From NCBI GenBank assembly GCA_902567685.1, contig CACFNH010000006.1, positions 1-46,082 of the forward strand: a stretch of DNA of 46,082 nucleotides. The letters are read 5' to 3'. Shown piece after piece: positions 17,453-26,051 of this stretch. Under the pieces are notes generated by a model, which worked only from the letters and a program-made list of their open reading frames with translations, was not told where the DNA came from and did not search any database. The number at the start of each line of letters is the position of its first letter. Position 1 is the first letter of the stretch. A program made the translations under genes and the position numbers. The stretch comes from an uncultured Pelagibacteraceae bacterium (GTDB taxonomy: Bacteria > Pseudomonadota > Alphaproteobacteria > Pelagibacterales > Pelagibacteraceae).

Positions 17453-18936
17453 TGAAAAAAGATTTTATTATTGCAATTGATCAAGGGACAACTTCAAGCA
17501 GAGCAATTTTATTTAATTTAAAAGGTAAGCCCGTTTACTCATCTCAAAAAGAATTTACTCAATATTTTCCTAAGAGTGGTTGGGTTGAACATAATCCTGA
17601 GGAAATATGGAACACTACAAAAAAAACTTTAAAGGACGTCATTAATAAAGCTAAAAGACTTAGAGGAAATGTTTTAACTATAGGAATTACCAACCAAAGA
17701 GAAACTACCGTTTTGTGGGATAAAAAAACTGGCAAAGCAGTTCACAAGGCTATTGTTTGGCAAGACAGGAGAACTGAAGATTTTTGTAAGAAATTAAGAA
17801 AACAAAATAAAGAAACGATGATTTTCAATAGAACAGGGCTTTTAATTGATCCATATTTTTCAGGGACAAAAATTAAATGGATATTAGATAATATAGCTCA
17901 AGCAAGAAGTCTAATGTCTAAACAAAGACTTCTTTTCGGAACTATTGATAGCTTTTTAATTTGGAGACTTACAAAAGGACAAGTTCATGCAACTGATGCT
18001 ACAAATGCGAGTAGAACTATGATTTATAATATCTCTACAAACAAATGGGATGATACAATTTTAAAACTTTTTAAGATAAAAAAACACATACTTCCCGAAG
18101 TTAAAGATTGTTCAGATGATTACGGCTATACGCATCCCTCAGTAACAGGAAAATCTATACCTATAACTGGTGTTATTGGAGACCAACAAGCAGCTACTGT
18201 CGGACAATGTTGTTTTGAACCTGGATCTTTGAAGAGCACATATGGAACAGGAGCTTTTGTTTTATTAAATACTGGATCGAGAAAAATATATTCTAAAAAT
18301 AGACTTCTAACGACAATTTGTTATCGATTAAATGGAAAGACTACTTATGCTCTCGAAGGATCAATTTTCATTGCTGGAGCAGGCGTTCAATGGTTAAGAG
18401 ATCGAATGAAATTTATTAAGAAAGCGCCTGAAACTGAAAAGATAGTTAAATCATTGAAAGATAATAGAGGTGTTTATTTAGTTCCTGCATTTACTGGATT
18501 AGGTGCTCCGTATTGGAATGCAAACGCAAGAGGTGTCCTAAGTGGTTTGACTAGAGATACGGGACCAAAGGAAATAGTAAGAGCAATTATAGAGTCGGTT
18601 GCATATCAAACTTATGATCTATTTGAAGCTATGAAGAACGATGGTCTAAGACCCAAAATAGTTAAAGTAGATGGAGGAATGGTTATGAATAATTGGTTTT
18701 CTCAATTTCTTTCGGATGTTGTAAATGTAAAAGTTTTGAGACCCAAGGTTCAAGAAACAACAGCTTTAGGAGCAGCTTTCATGGCAGGGCTTCAGATTGG
18801 TGTTTATAAATCTTTAAAAAATATTTCTAAAAATTGGCGTCTAGATAATAAATTTAATCCAAAAATAAAAGAAAAAGTGAGAAAAAAATTAATCAAAGGC
18901 TGGTCTACTTCAATTAAAAGGACTTTAATTAACTGA
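17452..18936 (+). CDS. glpK: Glycerol kinase
   Basis: GlpK phosphorylates glycerol to sn-glycerol 3-phosphate with ATP in the cytoplasm. The 494 residues match the family length. Motifs are IAIDQGTTSSRAILF at the N-terminus, GITNQRETTVLWDKKTG with the substrate-contacting arginine and glutamate, WQDRRTEDFC, SFLIWRLTKG, GVIGDQQAATVGQ, STYGTGAFVLLNTG, and the C-terminal KVDGGMVMNNW and TTALGAAFMAG. The start overlaps the protease stop by one base. The glycerol importer operon begins about 100 bases downstream, which fits import coupled to phosphorylation. No glpD is present in the window. Confidence 0.97.
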   Translation: MKKDFIIAIDQGTTSSRAILFNLKGKPVYSSQKEFTQYFPKSGWVEHNPEEIWNTTKKTLKDVINKAKRLRGNVLTIGITNQRETTVLWDKKTGKAVHKAIVWQDRRTEDFCKKLRKQNKETMIFNRTGLLIDPYFSGTKIKWILDNIAQARSLMSKQRLLFGTIDSFLIWRLTKGQVHATDATNASRTMIYNISTNKWDDTILKLFKIKKHILPEVKDCSDDYGYTHPSVTGKSIPITGVIGDQQAATVGQCCFEPGSLKSTYGTGAFVLLNTGSRKIYSKNRLLTTICYRLNGKTTYALEGSIFIAGAGVQWLRDRMKFIKKAPETEKIVKSLKDNRGVYLVPAFTGLGAPYWNANARGVLSGLTRDTGPKEIVRAIIESVAYQTYDLFEAMKNDGLRPKIVKVDGGMVMNNWFSQFLSDVVNVKVLRPKVQETTALGAAFMAGLQIGVYKSLKNISKNWRLDNKFNPKIKEKVRKKLIKGWSTSIKRTLIN

Positions 18937-18960
18937 TACAATTCTAGATTGTATATTTTT
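18936..18960 (+). terminator. Possible weak terminator after glpK
   Basis: A perfect 7-bp inverted repeat ATACAAT...ATTGTAT with a 5-base TCTAG centre begins at the last base of the glpK stop codon. It is followed by a T-rich run (ATTTTTCTTT). The stem is AT-rich and weak, so it may end or reduce transcription before the importer operon, or be an operator. Confidence 0.4.
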
Positions 18961-19034
18961 CTTTGATTTTGACTTTACAACAATATTCAGAACAGCTTTA
19001 ATTACTCCATCAAAAAACAACAATGGGGGAAAAT

Positions 19035-20750
19035 ATGTTTAAGATCTTAAGAAATATATTAGCTATTGCTGTTACTTTCACTTTAGTTTCGACATCTGCT
19101 TATTCAGACGCAATAAGCAAATGGGCGAAAGGGGAATTTAGTCTTTCTACGCTTTCTGAAAAAGAGAGAATTAAAGAACTAAAATGGTTCCAGAAAGCTG
19201 CGAAGCCATTCAAAGGAATGTCTATCAAAGTATTATCTGAAACTATTCCTACTCACGAGTATGAATCTAAAGTTTTAACCAAAGCTTTCGAAGAAATTAC
19301 TGGAATTAAAGTAAATCATCAATTGCTTGGTGAAGGTGATGTAGTAATGGCTGTACAAACTCAAATGCAGACTAACGTTAGTATTTACGATGCTTATATC
19401 AATGACTCAGATTTGATTGGTACTCATGCTAGAATGCAACAAGCTGTTAACTTAACGAAATGGATGGCTGGAGAAGGTAAAGATGTAACTTTACCAACTT
19501 TAGACCTAAATGATTTCATTGGTAAACAGTTTACTACAGGTCCAGATGGCGACTTATATCAAATGCCTGACCAACAATTTGCTAACCTATATTGGTTTAG
19601 AAAAGATTGGTTTGACAGACCTGAAATTAAAAAAGGGTTTAAAGCCAAATACGGATACGATTTAGGTGTTCCGTTAAACTGGTCTGCTTATGAAGACATC
19701 GCTAAATACTTCTCAGAAGATGTGAAGAAAATTGACGGTGTTCAAATTTACGGTCACATGGACTACGGTAAAAGAGCTCCTGACTTAGGTTGGAGAATGA
19801 CTGACGCGTGGTTATCAATGGCTGGAGCAGGTGATGTTGGAAAACCTAATGGAATACCAGTGGACGAATGGGGAATAAGAATGGAAAAAGGTTCTTGTAA
19901 CCCAGTTGGAGCTTCTGTATCAAGAGGTGGAGCTGCTAATGGTCCTGCTGCTGTATACGCAATCAGAAAATGGGATGAATGGTTAAGAAACTACGCACCT
20001 CCTGGTGCTGCCGCTATGGACTTTTATCAGTCTTTACCGTCTCTATCTTCTGGAAACGTTGCTCAGCAAATTTTCTGGTACACAGCGTTCACAGCTTCTT
20101 TAGTAGGAAAAAATCCTAACAATAAAGTTGTTGATGCTAACGGAATGCCTTTATGGAGAATGGGTCCATCACCAAAAGGACCTTATTGGGAAGAAGGCAT
20201 GAAGCTTGGATATCAAGATGCTGGATCATGGACTTTATTTAAGTCTACGCCAGTTAAAAATAGAAAAGCTGCATGGTTATACGCTCAATTCGTTGTATCA
20301 AAAACTGTAGACCTTAAGAAAAGTCACGTTGGTTTAACTATCATTAGAGATAGTTCAATAGATCACAAATCTTTCACAGAAAGAGCACCAGCACTTGGTG
20401 GACTTGTTGAGTTCTATAGATCTAACAACAGAAATATTTGGTCACCAACAGGTATCAATGTTCCGGACTATCCGAAACTTGCTCAAATCTGGTGGCAACA
20501 AATTGGAGATGTAAACTCAGGTGCGTTTACTCCACAACAAGCTATGGATCGTCTTGCAGAAGAGATGGACTTAGTTATGTCTCGTATGGAAGCTGCTGAT
20601 AAAGCTAGCAAAGCATACGGTGGATGTGGACCGAGACTTAATAAACCAAGAGAAGCTTCTTATTGGTTAAATAAAAAAGGTTCACCAAAAGCAAAACGTG
20701 ATGAGAAACCTCAAGGAAAAACTATTCCATACGCGAGAGCTTGGAAGTAG
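19035..20750 (+). CDS. glpV: Glycerol ABC transporter substrate-binding protein (GlpV-like)
   Basis: This is a periplasmic binding protein of the carbohydrate/glycerol family. I start it at 19035 (MFKILRNILAIAVTFTLV), because GGGGGA at 19025-19030 is a good Shine-Dalgarno sequence for that ATG. The earlier ATG at 19023 runs into that site. The signal peptide probably ends near STSAYSDA. The mature protein begins ISKWAKGEFSLSTLS and has EYESKVLTKAFEEITGIKVN, LYQMPDQQFANLYWFRKDWF and many Trp and Gly residues; the length is 575 from the first ATG, 571 from 19035. It resembles the rhizobial glycerol importer component GlpV, and the neighbours (two ATPases, two permeases, DUF2160, glpK) support glycerol. 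A hairpin follows the stop. Confidence 0.85.
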   Translation: MFKILRNILAIAVTFTLVSTSAYSDAISKWAKGEFSLSTLSEKERIKELKWFQKAAKPFKGMSIKVLSETIPTHEYESKVLTKAFEEITGIKVNHQLLGEGDVVMAVQTQMQTNVSIYDAYINDSDLIGTHARMQQAVNLTKWMAGEGKDVTLPTLDLNDFIGKQFTTGPDGDLYQMPDQQFANLYWFRKDWFDRPEIKKGFKAKYGYDLGVPLNWSAYEDIAKYFSEDVKKIDGVQIYGHMDYGKRAPDLGWRMTDAWLSMAGAGDVGKPNGIPVDEWGIRMEKGSCNPVGASVSRGGAANGPAAVYAIRKWDEWLRNYAPPGAAAMDFYQSLPSLSSGNVAQQIFWYTAFTASLVGKNPNNKVVDANGMPLWRMGPSPKGPYWEEGMKLGYQDAGSWTLFKSTPVKNRKAAWLYAQFVVSKTVDLKKSHVGLTIIRDSSIDHKSFTERAPALGGLVEFYRSNNRNIWSPTGINVPDYPKLAQIWWQQIGDVNSGAFTPQQAMDRLAEEMDLVMSRMEAADKASKAYGGCGPRLNKPREASYWLNKKGSPKAKRDEKPQGKTIPYARAWK

Positions 20751-20770
20751 TTATAGGTTAATCTAAATTA

Positions 20771-20800
20771 AAAAGGGGGCACTCGATGCCCCCTTTTTTT
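20771..20800 (+). terminator. Hairpin with T-run between glpV and the glycerol transporter ATPase gene
   Basis: GGGGGCA-CTCGA-TGCCCCC forms a perfect 7-bp GC stem (20775-20793), extended by AAAA/TTTT and followed by seven T residues. It has the form of an intrinsic terminator but lies inside the operon, 18 bases before the ATPase start. It is probably a partial terminator or mRNA 3' end that favours binding-protein mRNA. Confidence 0.88.
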
Positions 20801-20818
20801 AAAATTAAATTTTGAATT

Positions 20819-21883
20819 ATGAGTCTAGAATTAAAAAATGTAGAAAAAAAAGTTGGAATAGACACTCATATTTATCCTACAAGTATTAAATTAGAGAAAA
20901 ATACTATCAATGTTCTATTAGGTTCTACATTAGCTGGTAAAACAACATTAATGCAAATAATGGCCGGTTTAGACAAACCAACCTCAGGCGAGATTTGGTT
21001 TAATGAAAAAAATGTAACTGGAATGAAAGTTCAAAAGAGAAACTGTTCGATGGTTTATCAGCAGTTTATTAATTATCCAAATTACACAGTGTATGAAAAT
21101 ATTGCTTCACCATTAGAGATTACGGGTGTCAACTCCAATGAAATTAAAAAAAGAGTGGGAAAAGTTGCTGAACTCTTAAAATTGTCAGCAATGTTAAACA
21201 AAAAACCAGACGAGCTATCTGGTGGCCAACAACAAAGAACTGCTTTAGCAAGAGCTTTAGTAAAAGATTCTGATTTAATTCTTTTAGATGAACCTTTAGC
21301 TAATTTAGATTTTAAATTAAGAGAAGAATTAAGAGAGGAATTACCGAAATTATTTGAAGATAGAGATTGTATAGTTGTTTATGCAACAACAGAACCATCA
21401 GATGCATTAATGATAGGAGGAAATACGGCAACATTATTAGAAGGAAAAGTTATTCAATATGGAAAAACTTTAGAGGTATATAACAAACCAGAAAACTTAA
21501 TATCTGCTAAGGTTTTTAGCGATCCACCAATGAATATAGCTGAAATTAAAAAAAATGGAGACATTTGTAGATTAACTGATAACAGCGTTCAGTGGAAATC
21601 ATCAACTAAAATTAAGGATGGAACTTATAAGATTGGTATAAGACCGCATAATATTACTACTTACAAAGAAGGAAATAATTCTGTCGAAATAAATGGGAAA
21701 GTACAGATTTCTGAATTAAGCGGATCTGAAAGTTTAATTCATTTCACAAACGGTAATTTAAATTGGGTTTCTTTGTCTAACGGTATTCAACAAAAAAATG
21801 TTGGCGATAATACAAAACTATATATGAACACAGATGAGTTTTTATATTTTGATCAAAATAATAGGCTGGTAAACAATGGCTAA
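20819..21883 (+). CDS. glpS: Glycerol ABC transporter ATPase, GlpS-like, with altered H-loop
   Basis: This is a MalK/UgpC-type ABC ATPase of 354 residues that would energise the glycerol importer. Walker A is GSTLAGKTT, the Q-loop is MVYQQF, the signature is the canonical LSGGQ at residues 133-137 and Walker B is LILLDEP with its catalytic glutamate. The H-loop, normally VTHD, reads ATTEPSDAL, with Thr191 in place of the switch histidine. A TOBE-like domain follows from about residue 235 (KIGIRPHNITTY). The rhizobial GlpS also has this type of H-loop. The gene begins 18 bases after the hairpin and overlaps the next ATPase by 8 bases. Confidence 0.85.
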   Translation: MSLELKNVEKKVGIDTHIYPTSIKLEKNTINVLLGSTLAGKTTLMQIMAGLDKPTSGEIWFNEKNVTGMKVQKRNCSMVYQQFINYPNYTVYENIASPLEITGVNSNEIKKRVGKVAELLKLSAMLNKKPDELSGGQQQRTALARALVKDSDLILLDEPLANLDFKLREELREELPKLFEDRDCIVVYATTEPSDALMIGGNTATLLEGKVIQYGKTLEVYNKPENLISAKVFSDPPMNIAEIKKNGDICRLTDNSVQWKSSTKIKDGTYKIGIRPHNITTYKEGNNSVEINGKVQISELSGSESLIHFTNGNLNWVSLSNGIQQKNVGDNTKLYMNTDEFLYFDQNNRLVNNG

Positions 21884-22943
21884 AATTACTTTAAAAGATT
21901 TAAGTCACAGCTATTTAGAAAAACAAAATAATAATGCTGACTGGGCTCTTAGAGAAGTCAACATTGATTGGAAAGATGGAGGAGCTTATGCACTTTTAGG
22001 TCCCTCAGGATGTGGAAAGACAACTTTACTAAATATAGTTTCTGGCTTGCTAAAACCCACAAAAGGAAAAGTATTGTTTGATGATAAAGATATAACAACA
22101 CTTAATCCTGTTGAAAGAGATATTGCTCAAATATTTCAGTTTCCAGTTATTTATGACACCATGACTGTTTATGATAACTTAGCGTTTCCATTAAAAAACA
22201 GAGGACTTTCAGACTCAGAAATAGCTTCCAAGGTTAAAGAAATAGCAGAGATGCTAGAGCTAACATCAACTTTAAATAATAGAGCCTCTGGTTTAACAGC
22301 TGATGGTAAACAAAAAATTTCATTAGGTAGAGGACTTGTTAGATCAGATGTAAATGTAATTATGTTTGATGAACCATTAACTGTTATAGACCCACATTTA
22401 AAATGGATTTTAAGATCTAAACTAAAAGAATTACATCAAAAAATTAATCGAACAATGATTTATGTAACTCATGATCAAACAGAGGCTTTAACTTTTGCAG
22501 ATCAAGTCGTGGTAATGCACGAAGGACAAATTGTTCAAACCGGAACACCTGTTGAACTTTTTGAAAAACCTAAGCACACATTTGTTGGACATTTTATCGG
22601 TTCGCCCGGAATGAATATTCTTCCATGTGAAATAAAAAATGGTGAAGTTATTTTTAGTGGTCAAAAAATTTCTAGCCATAACACTGCAAATAAATCAAAC
22701 TTTAATAAAACTCAATTAGGTATAAGACCAGAATTTATTAATTTTTCCAACAATGGAATCCCAGTTAAAATAAAAAGAGTGAGTAATACTGGAAGACATA
22801 AAATTATTGATACTGAAAGCAGCGGTGGAAATATAAAAATTTTATCTAATTCATCTACTGAAATTCCAAGCGGAAGTGCTCATATAACTTTCAATCAAAA
22901 ATATACTTATGTTTATGGAGATAACTGGATCATAGAACAATGA
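21876..22943 (+). CDS. glpT: Glycerol ABC transporter ATPase, GlpT-like, with degenerate signature motif
   Basis: This is the second ATPase of the importer, 355 residues, here called GlpT after the rhizobial glycerol transporter and not the E. coli glycerol-3-phosphate antiporter of the same name. Walker A is canonical (GPSGCGKTT), Walker B is VIMFDEP with its glutamate, and the H-loop is canonical (YVTHDQTEAL, His199). The signature LSGGQ is replaced by LTADG at residues 140-144. Paired with its neighbour it would form a heterodimer with one consensus and one degenerate ATP site. A C-terminal TOBE-like region carries LGIRPEFINF. It overlaps both neighbours, by 8 and 4 bases. Confidence 0.85.
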   Translation: MAKITLKDLSHSYLEKQNNNADWALREVNIDWKDGGAYALLGPSGCGKTTLLNIVSGLLKPTKGKVLFDDKDITTLNPVERDIAQIFQFPVIYDTMTVYDNLAFPLKNRGLSDSEIASKVKEIAEMLELTSTLNNRASGLTADGKQKISLGRGLVRSDVNVIMFDEPLTVIDPHLKWILRSKLKELHQKINRTMIYVTHDQTEALTFADQVVVMHEGQIVQTGTPVELFEKPKHTFVGHFIGSPGMNILPCEIKNGEVIFSGQKISSHNTANKSNFNKTQLGIRPEFINFSNNGIPVKIKRVSNTGRHKIIDTESSGGNIKILSNSSTEIPSGSAHITFNQKYTYVYGDNWIIEQ

Positions 22944-23806
22944 ATAAAACTATTAATCAAAAAGCTTGGTTTTTTGTAATTCCTGTATTCATCCTTGTTG
23001 CATTTAATGCAGCCATTCCTTTAATGACTGTAGTTAATTACTCATTTCAAGAAACTTTTGGGAACAATGTATTTGCGTGGGAGGGAACTAGATGGTTTAA
23101 ACAAATTTTACTATCAGAAAGATTTCACGCAGCATTAGCAAGACAAATTGCATTTACTTTTATTATTCTTTTAATTCAGATTCCTTTAGGTATTGGTATA
23201 GCTTTAACAATGCCAAAAAAGGGTTGGGGTGTTCCAGTTTGTTTAATTTTAATGTCTATGCCACTTTTAATTCCATGGAATGTTGTAGGCGCAATGTGGA
23301 ATATTTTTGCTTTGCCAGATATTGGTTTTCTTGGTCATTCATTAAATGGATTAGGGTTTGATTATAATTTTACTCAGCAACCCGGGGATGCTTGGTTTAC
23401 AACAATATTAATGGATGTTTGGCACTGGACTTCTTTAGTAGTGCTTCTATCTTATGCTGGGCTTAATTCAATTCAGCCCGCATACTATCAAGCTGCAGAA
23501 ATTGATGGCGCAAGTAGATGGGCTATCTTTAGATACATAGAACTACCAAAAATGAAAAAAGTTTTAACGTTAGCTATTTTATTAAGGTTTATGGATAGTT
23601 TTATGATTTATACAGAGCCCTTTGTTTTAACTGGAGGAGGACCGGGAAATACTACTGCATTCTTATCAATAGATTTAGTAAAAATGGCCTTAGGTCAATT
23701 TGATCTAGGCCCAGCTGCCGCAATGTCTTTAATTTATTTCTTTATTGTTCTTTTGGTTTGTTGGGTATTTTATAATTTAATGATGAAAAATGAGGCGCAG
23801 TCATGA
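22940..23806 (+). CDS. glpP: Glycerol ABC transporter permease, GlpP-like
   Basis: This is a 288-residue inner-membrane permease of the MalF/UgpA type. Six membrane segments are likely, starting with AWFFVIPVFILVAFNAAIPLM at about 9-29. The cytoplasmic EAA loop that docks on the ATPases reads YYQAAEIDGASRWAIFRYIELPKM (about 182-205), followed by FVLTGGGPGNTTAFLSIDL, typical of sugar and glycerol permeases. It overlaps the upstream ATPase and the downstream permease by 4 bases each (ATGA), showing tight translational coupling. Confidence 0.9.
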   Translation: MNKTINQKAWFFVIPVFILVAFNAAIPLMTVVNYSFQETFGNNVFAWEGTRWFKQILLSERFHAALARQIAFTFIILLIQIPLGIGIALTMPKKGWGVPVCLILMSMPLLIPWNVVGAMWNIFALPDIGFLGHSLNGLGFDYNFTQQPGDAWFTTILMDVWHWTSLVVLLSYAGLNSIQPAYYQAAEIDGASRWAIFRYIELPKMKKVLTLAILLRFMDSFMIYTEPFVLTGGGPGNTTAFLSIDLVKMALGQFDLGPAAAMSLIYFFIVLLVCWVFYNLMMKNEAQS

Positions 23807-24603
23807 AGAAATATAAGTGGTTAGTACCAACATTATATATAATTTTTTTAATGCTGCCGATTTATTGGTTAATTAATATGTCTTTTAAGACGACCACAGA
23901 AATTATAAATACATACTCTTTGTGGCCTCAGAAATTTACCACTGAAAACTATGTTAAAATTTTCACTGATAGCACATGGTACATGGGTTATGTAAACTCA
24001 ATTACTTATACAGTATTTAATACTATTATTTCAGTTGCTGCAGCTTTACCTGCGGCTTACGCCTTTTCCAGATATAAATTTTTGGGAGATAAACATTTAT
24101 TCTTTTGGTTATTAACGAATAGAATGGCTCCACCAGCAGTTTTTGCGTTACCATTTTTTCAGTTTTATTCCTCTGTAAATTTATTTGATACTCATATTGC
24201 CGTAGCCTTATCGCACTGTCTATTTAATATCCCATTAGCTGTTTGGATCTTAGAAGGTTTTATGTCGGCAGTTCCAAAGGAATTAGATGAAACAGCTTAT
24301 GTTGATGGATATTCATTTGGAAGATTCTTTTTCAAAATATTTGTTCCAACAATTGCTGCAGGAATAGGAATAACAATGTTTTTCTGTTTTATGTTTTCTT
24401 GGGTTGAATTATTGTTAGCAAAAACATTAACAGCTACAGAAGCAAAACCAATAGCGGCTACTATGACAAGAACTGCTAGCACCTCAGGTTATGAATTAGG
24501 TTTATTAGCTGCTGCAGGAACTTTAACAATTATACCAGGGGCAATTGTAATTTACTTTGTTAAAGATTATATTGCTAAAGGATTTGCAATGGGGAGAGTA
24601 TGA
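23803..24603 (+). CDS. glpQ: Glycerol ABC transporter permease, GlpQ-like
   Basis: This is a 266-residue permease of the MalG/UgpE type, partner of the preceding gene. It begins KYKWLVPTLYIIFLMLPIYWLINMSFKT, the usual first membrane helix and following loop. The EAA loop is ELDETAYVDGYSFGRFFFKIFVPTIAAGI, and the protein ends AKGFAMGRV, typical of this permease class. The name follows the rhizobial glycerol system; it is unrelated to the GlpQ phosphodiesterase of E. coli. It overlaps both neighbours by 4 bases. Confidence 0.88.
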   Translation: MKKYKWLVPTLYIIFLMLPIYWLINMSFKTTTEIINTYSLWPQKFTTENYVKIFTDSTWYMGYVNSITYTVFNTIISVAAALPAAYAFSRYKFLGDKHLFFWLLTNRMAPPAVFALPFFQFYSSVNLFDTHIAVALSHCLFNIPLAVWILEGFMSAVPKELDETAYVDGYSFGRFFFKIFVPTIAAGIGITMFFCFMFSWVELLLAKTLTATEAKPIAATMTRTASTSGYELGLLAAAGTLTIIPGAIVIYFVKDYIAKGFAMGRV

Positions 24604-24965
24604 TTTTTAAAAAATTACAAGCATCAACAACGTCGGGTTGGGAACAAGTTGGAAAAACTAAAGAGAAAGGATTTTTTGACTTTGATTTATTTTCATGGAT
24701 GGCCTGGACTTGGCAAACTGCTGCTTTTTTTATTTTTATAGCCTTATGTATAACTGTGATGTTAATTTGGGAAAAAAAGGTTCCGGGAGGATCTCCAAGA
24801 AAAGGAATCTTAGGTTTAGACACTACTAGAGGTGACAGATTGTTTGTATCATTGCTTGGGAGTGCATTTATACATTTAGCATGGCTAGGATTAGTTGGTA
24901 GCCTCTTGTGGATAGCATCAATAATTTGTGTTGCTTATTTTGTTGTTGTATTTAAATACGTATAA
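24600..24965 (+). CDS. DUF2160 small membrane protein of the glycerol importer operon
   Basis: This 121-residue protein matches the DUF2160 family. It has a membrane segment at about 37-58 (TAAFFIFIALCITVMLIWEKK), the conserved turn PGGSPRKGILGLDTTRGDRL (about 62-81) and a membrane hairpin to the end (SLLGSAFIHLAWLGLVGSL). In rhizobial glycerol ABC operons a gene of this family lies at the same place. Its role is not known; it may be an extra membrane subunit. The conserved soluble turn between helices could contact the ATPases or the binding protein. It overlaps the preceding permease by 4 bases, and the GAPDH gene starts 5 bases later. Confidence 0.82.
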   Translation: MIFKKLQASTTSGWEQVGKTKEKGFFDFDLFSWMAWTWQTAAFFIFIALCITVMLIWEKKVPGGSPRKGILGLDTTRGDRLFVSLLGSAFIHLAWLGLVGSLLWIASIICVAYFVVVFKYV

Positions 24966-24970
24966 ATCTT

Positions 24971-25975
24971 ATGGTTAAAATTGGAATTAATGGTTTTGGA
25001 AGAATAGGAAGGTTAATTCTTAGAGCTTTGCTTGAAAATTATAAAGACAAAATTCAAGTAGTAGGAATCAATGATTTAGGATCTATTGATACTAATGCTC
25101 ATCTGATCAAGTACGATAGTACACATGGAACACTTAATTACGATGTTCAAACTTCAAAAGACGGTTTTAAGATTTTAAATCAAAATATAAAAGTTTTTGC
25201 TGAAAGAGACCCTTCTAATTTACCTTGGGGAAAAATTGGTGCAGATGTTGTTTTGGAGTGTACAGGTTTATTCCTTAACAAAGAAACCGCAGGGAAACAT
25301 CTTAAAGCAGGAGCTAAAAAAGTAATTATTTCTGCACCCGCAAAAGATGCAGATTTTACTATTGTTCAAGGAGTTAATAGCAAAGAACTAAAAAAAGAAC
25401 ATAACATTATTTCAAACGGTTCGTGTACAACAAATTGTTTAGCCCCTGTTGCCATGGTATTAGAAAATACTTTCGGTATTGAATATGGATACATGACAAC
25501 TATTCATAGCTATACTGGTGACCAAAAACTTTTAGATACACTTCACAAAGATTTAAGAAGAGCAAGATCAACAGAAGGGTCAATGATACCAACTTCAACA
25601 GGTGCAGCAAAAGCGATGAGTTTAGTTTTACCAAGTTTAAAAGGAAAACTTGATGGAACAGCTATAAGAGTTCCAACACCAAATGTTTCTTTGATTGATT
25701 TTACTTTGGTTACAAAACAAGCTGTAACAGCAGAAAAAATTAATGAAGCAATGAGCAAAGCTTCCCAAGGTGATTTAAAAGGAATTCTTGGTATAAACAA
25801 ACAGCCCTTAGTATCAAAAGATTTCAATCACGACTCACATAGTTCAGTTTTTGATGCAACACAGACACAGGTTATAAAAGAAAAATTTAGCAGGGTGCTA
25901 TCTTGGTACGATAATGAATGGGGTTTTTCAAATCGTATGTGTGATACAGCAATTCAGATTTCAAAACTCATCTAA
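24971..25975 (+). CDS. gap: Glyceraldehyde-3-phosphate dehydrogenase
   Basis: This enzyme oxidises glyceraldehyde 3-phosphate to 1,3-bisphosphoglycerate with NAD(P), or the reverse in gluconeogenesis. The 334 residues begin VKIGINGFGRIGRLILRAL (nucleotide fold). They carry the catalytic cysteine in SNGSCTTNCLAPVA, the helper histidine in TTIHSYTGDQ, and the C-terminal SWYDNEWGFSNRM. The catalytic segment usually reads SNASCTTNC. The gene begins 5 bases after the DUF2160 gene, so it appears to be the last gene of the glycerol importer operon. That placement ties glycerol uptake to the triose phosphate step. Confidence 0.96.
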   Translation: MVKIGINGFGRIGRLILRALLENYKDKIQVVGINDLGSIDTNAHLIKYDSTHGTLNYDVQTSKDGFKILNQNIKVFAERDPSNLPWGKIGADVVLECTGLFLNKETAGKHLKAGAKKVIISAPAKDADFTIVQGVNSKELKKEHNIISNGSCTTNCLAPVAMVLENTFGIEYGYMTTIHSYTGDQKLLDTLHKDLRRARSTEGSMIPTSTGAAKAMSLVLPSLKGKLDGTAIRVPTPNVSLIDFTLVTKQAVTAEKINEAMSKASQGDLKGILGINKQPLVSKDFNHDSHSSVFDATQTQVIKEKFSRVLSWYDNEWGFSNRMCDTAIQISKLI

Positions 25976-26051
25976 AATCTATTACTTCTATATAGCTATA
26001 GAGATTCACTATTTACATTTTCATCATAACACAACATAATTAATAAAAGAC

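Noticed and set aside
18937-19034. Sigma-70 promoter with TTGACT at 18969 for the glycerol binding protein
   Set aside because: No acceptable -10 element is found at 16-18 bases; the nearest candidate is 22 bases away.
25987-26002. TCTATA-TAGC-TATAGA inverted repeat after the GAPDH gene as a terminator
   Set aside because: A 6-bp AT-only stem with no T-run after it is too weak to support a terminator call.
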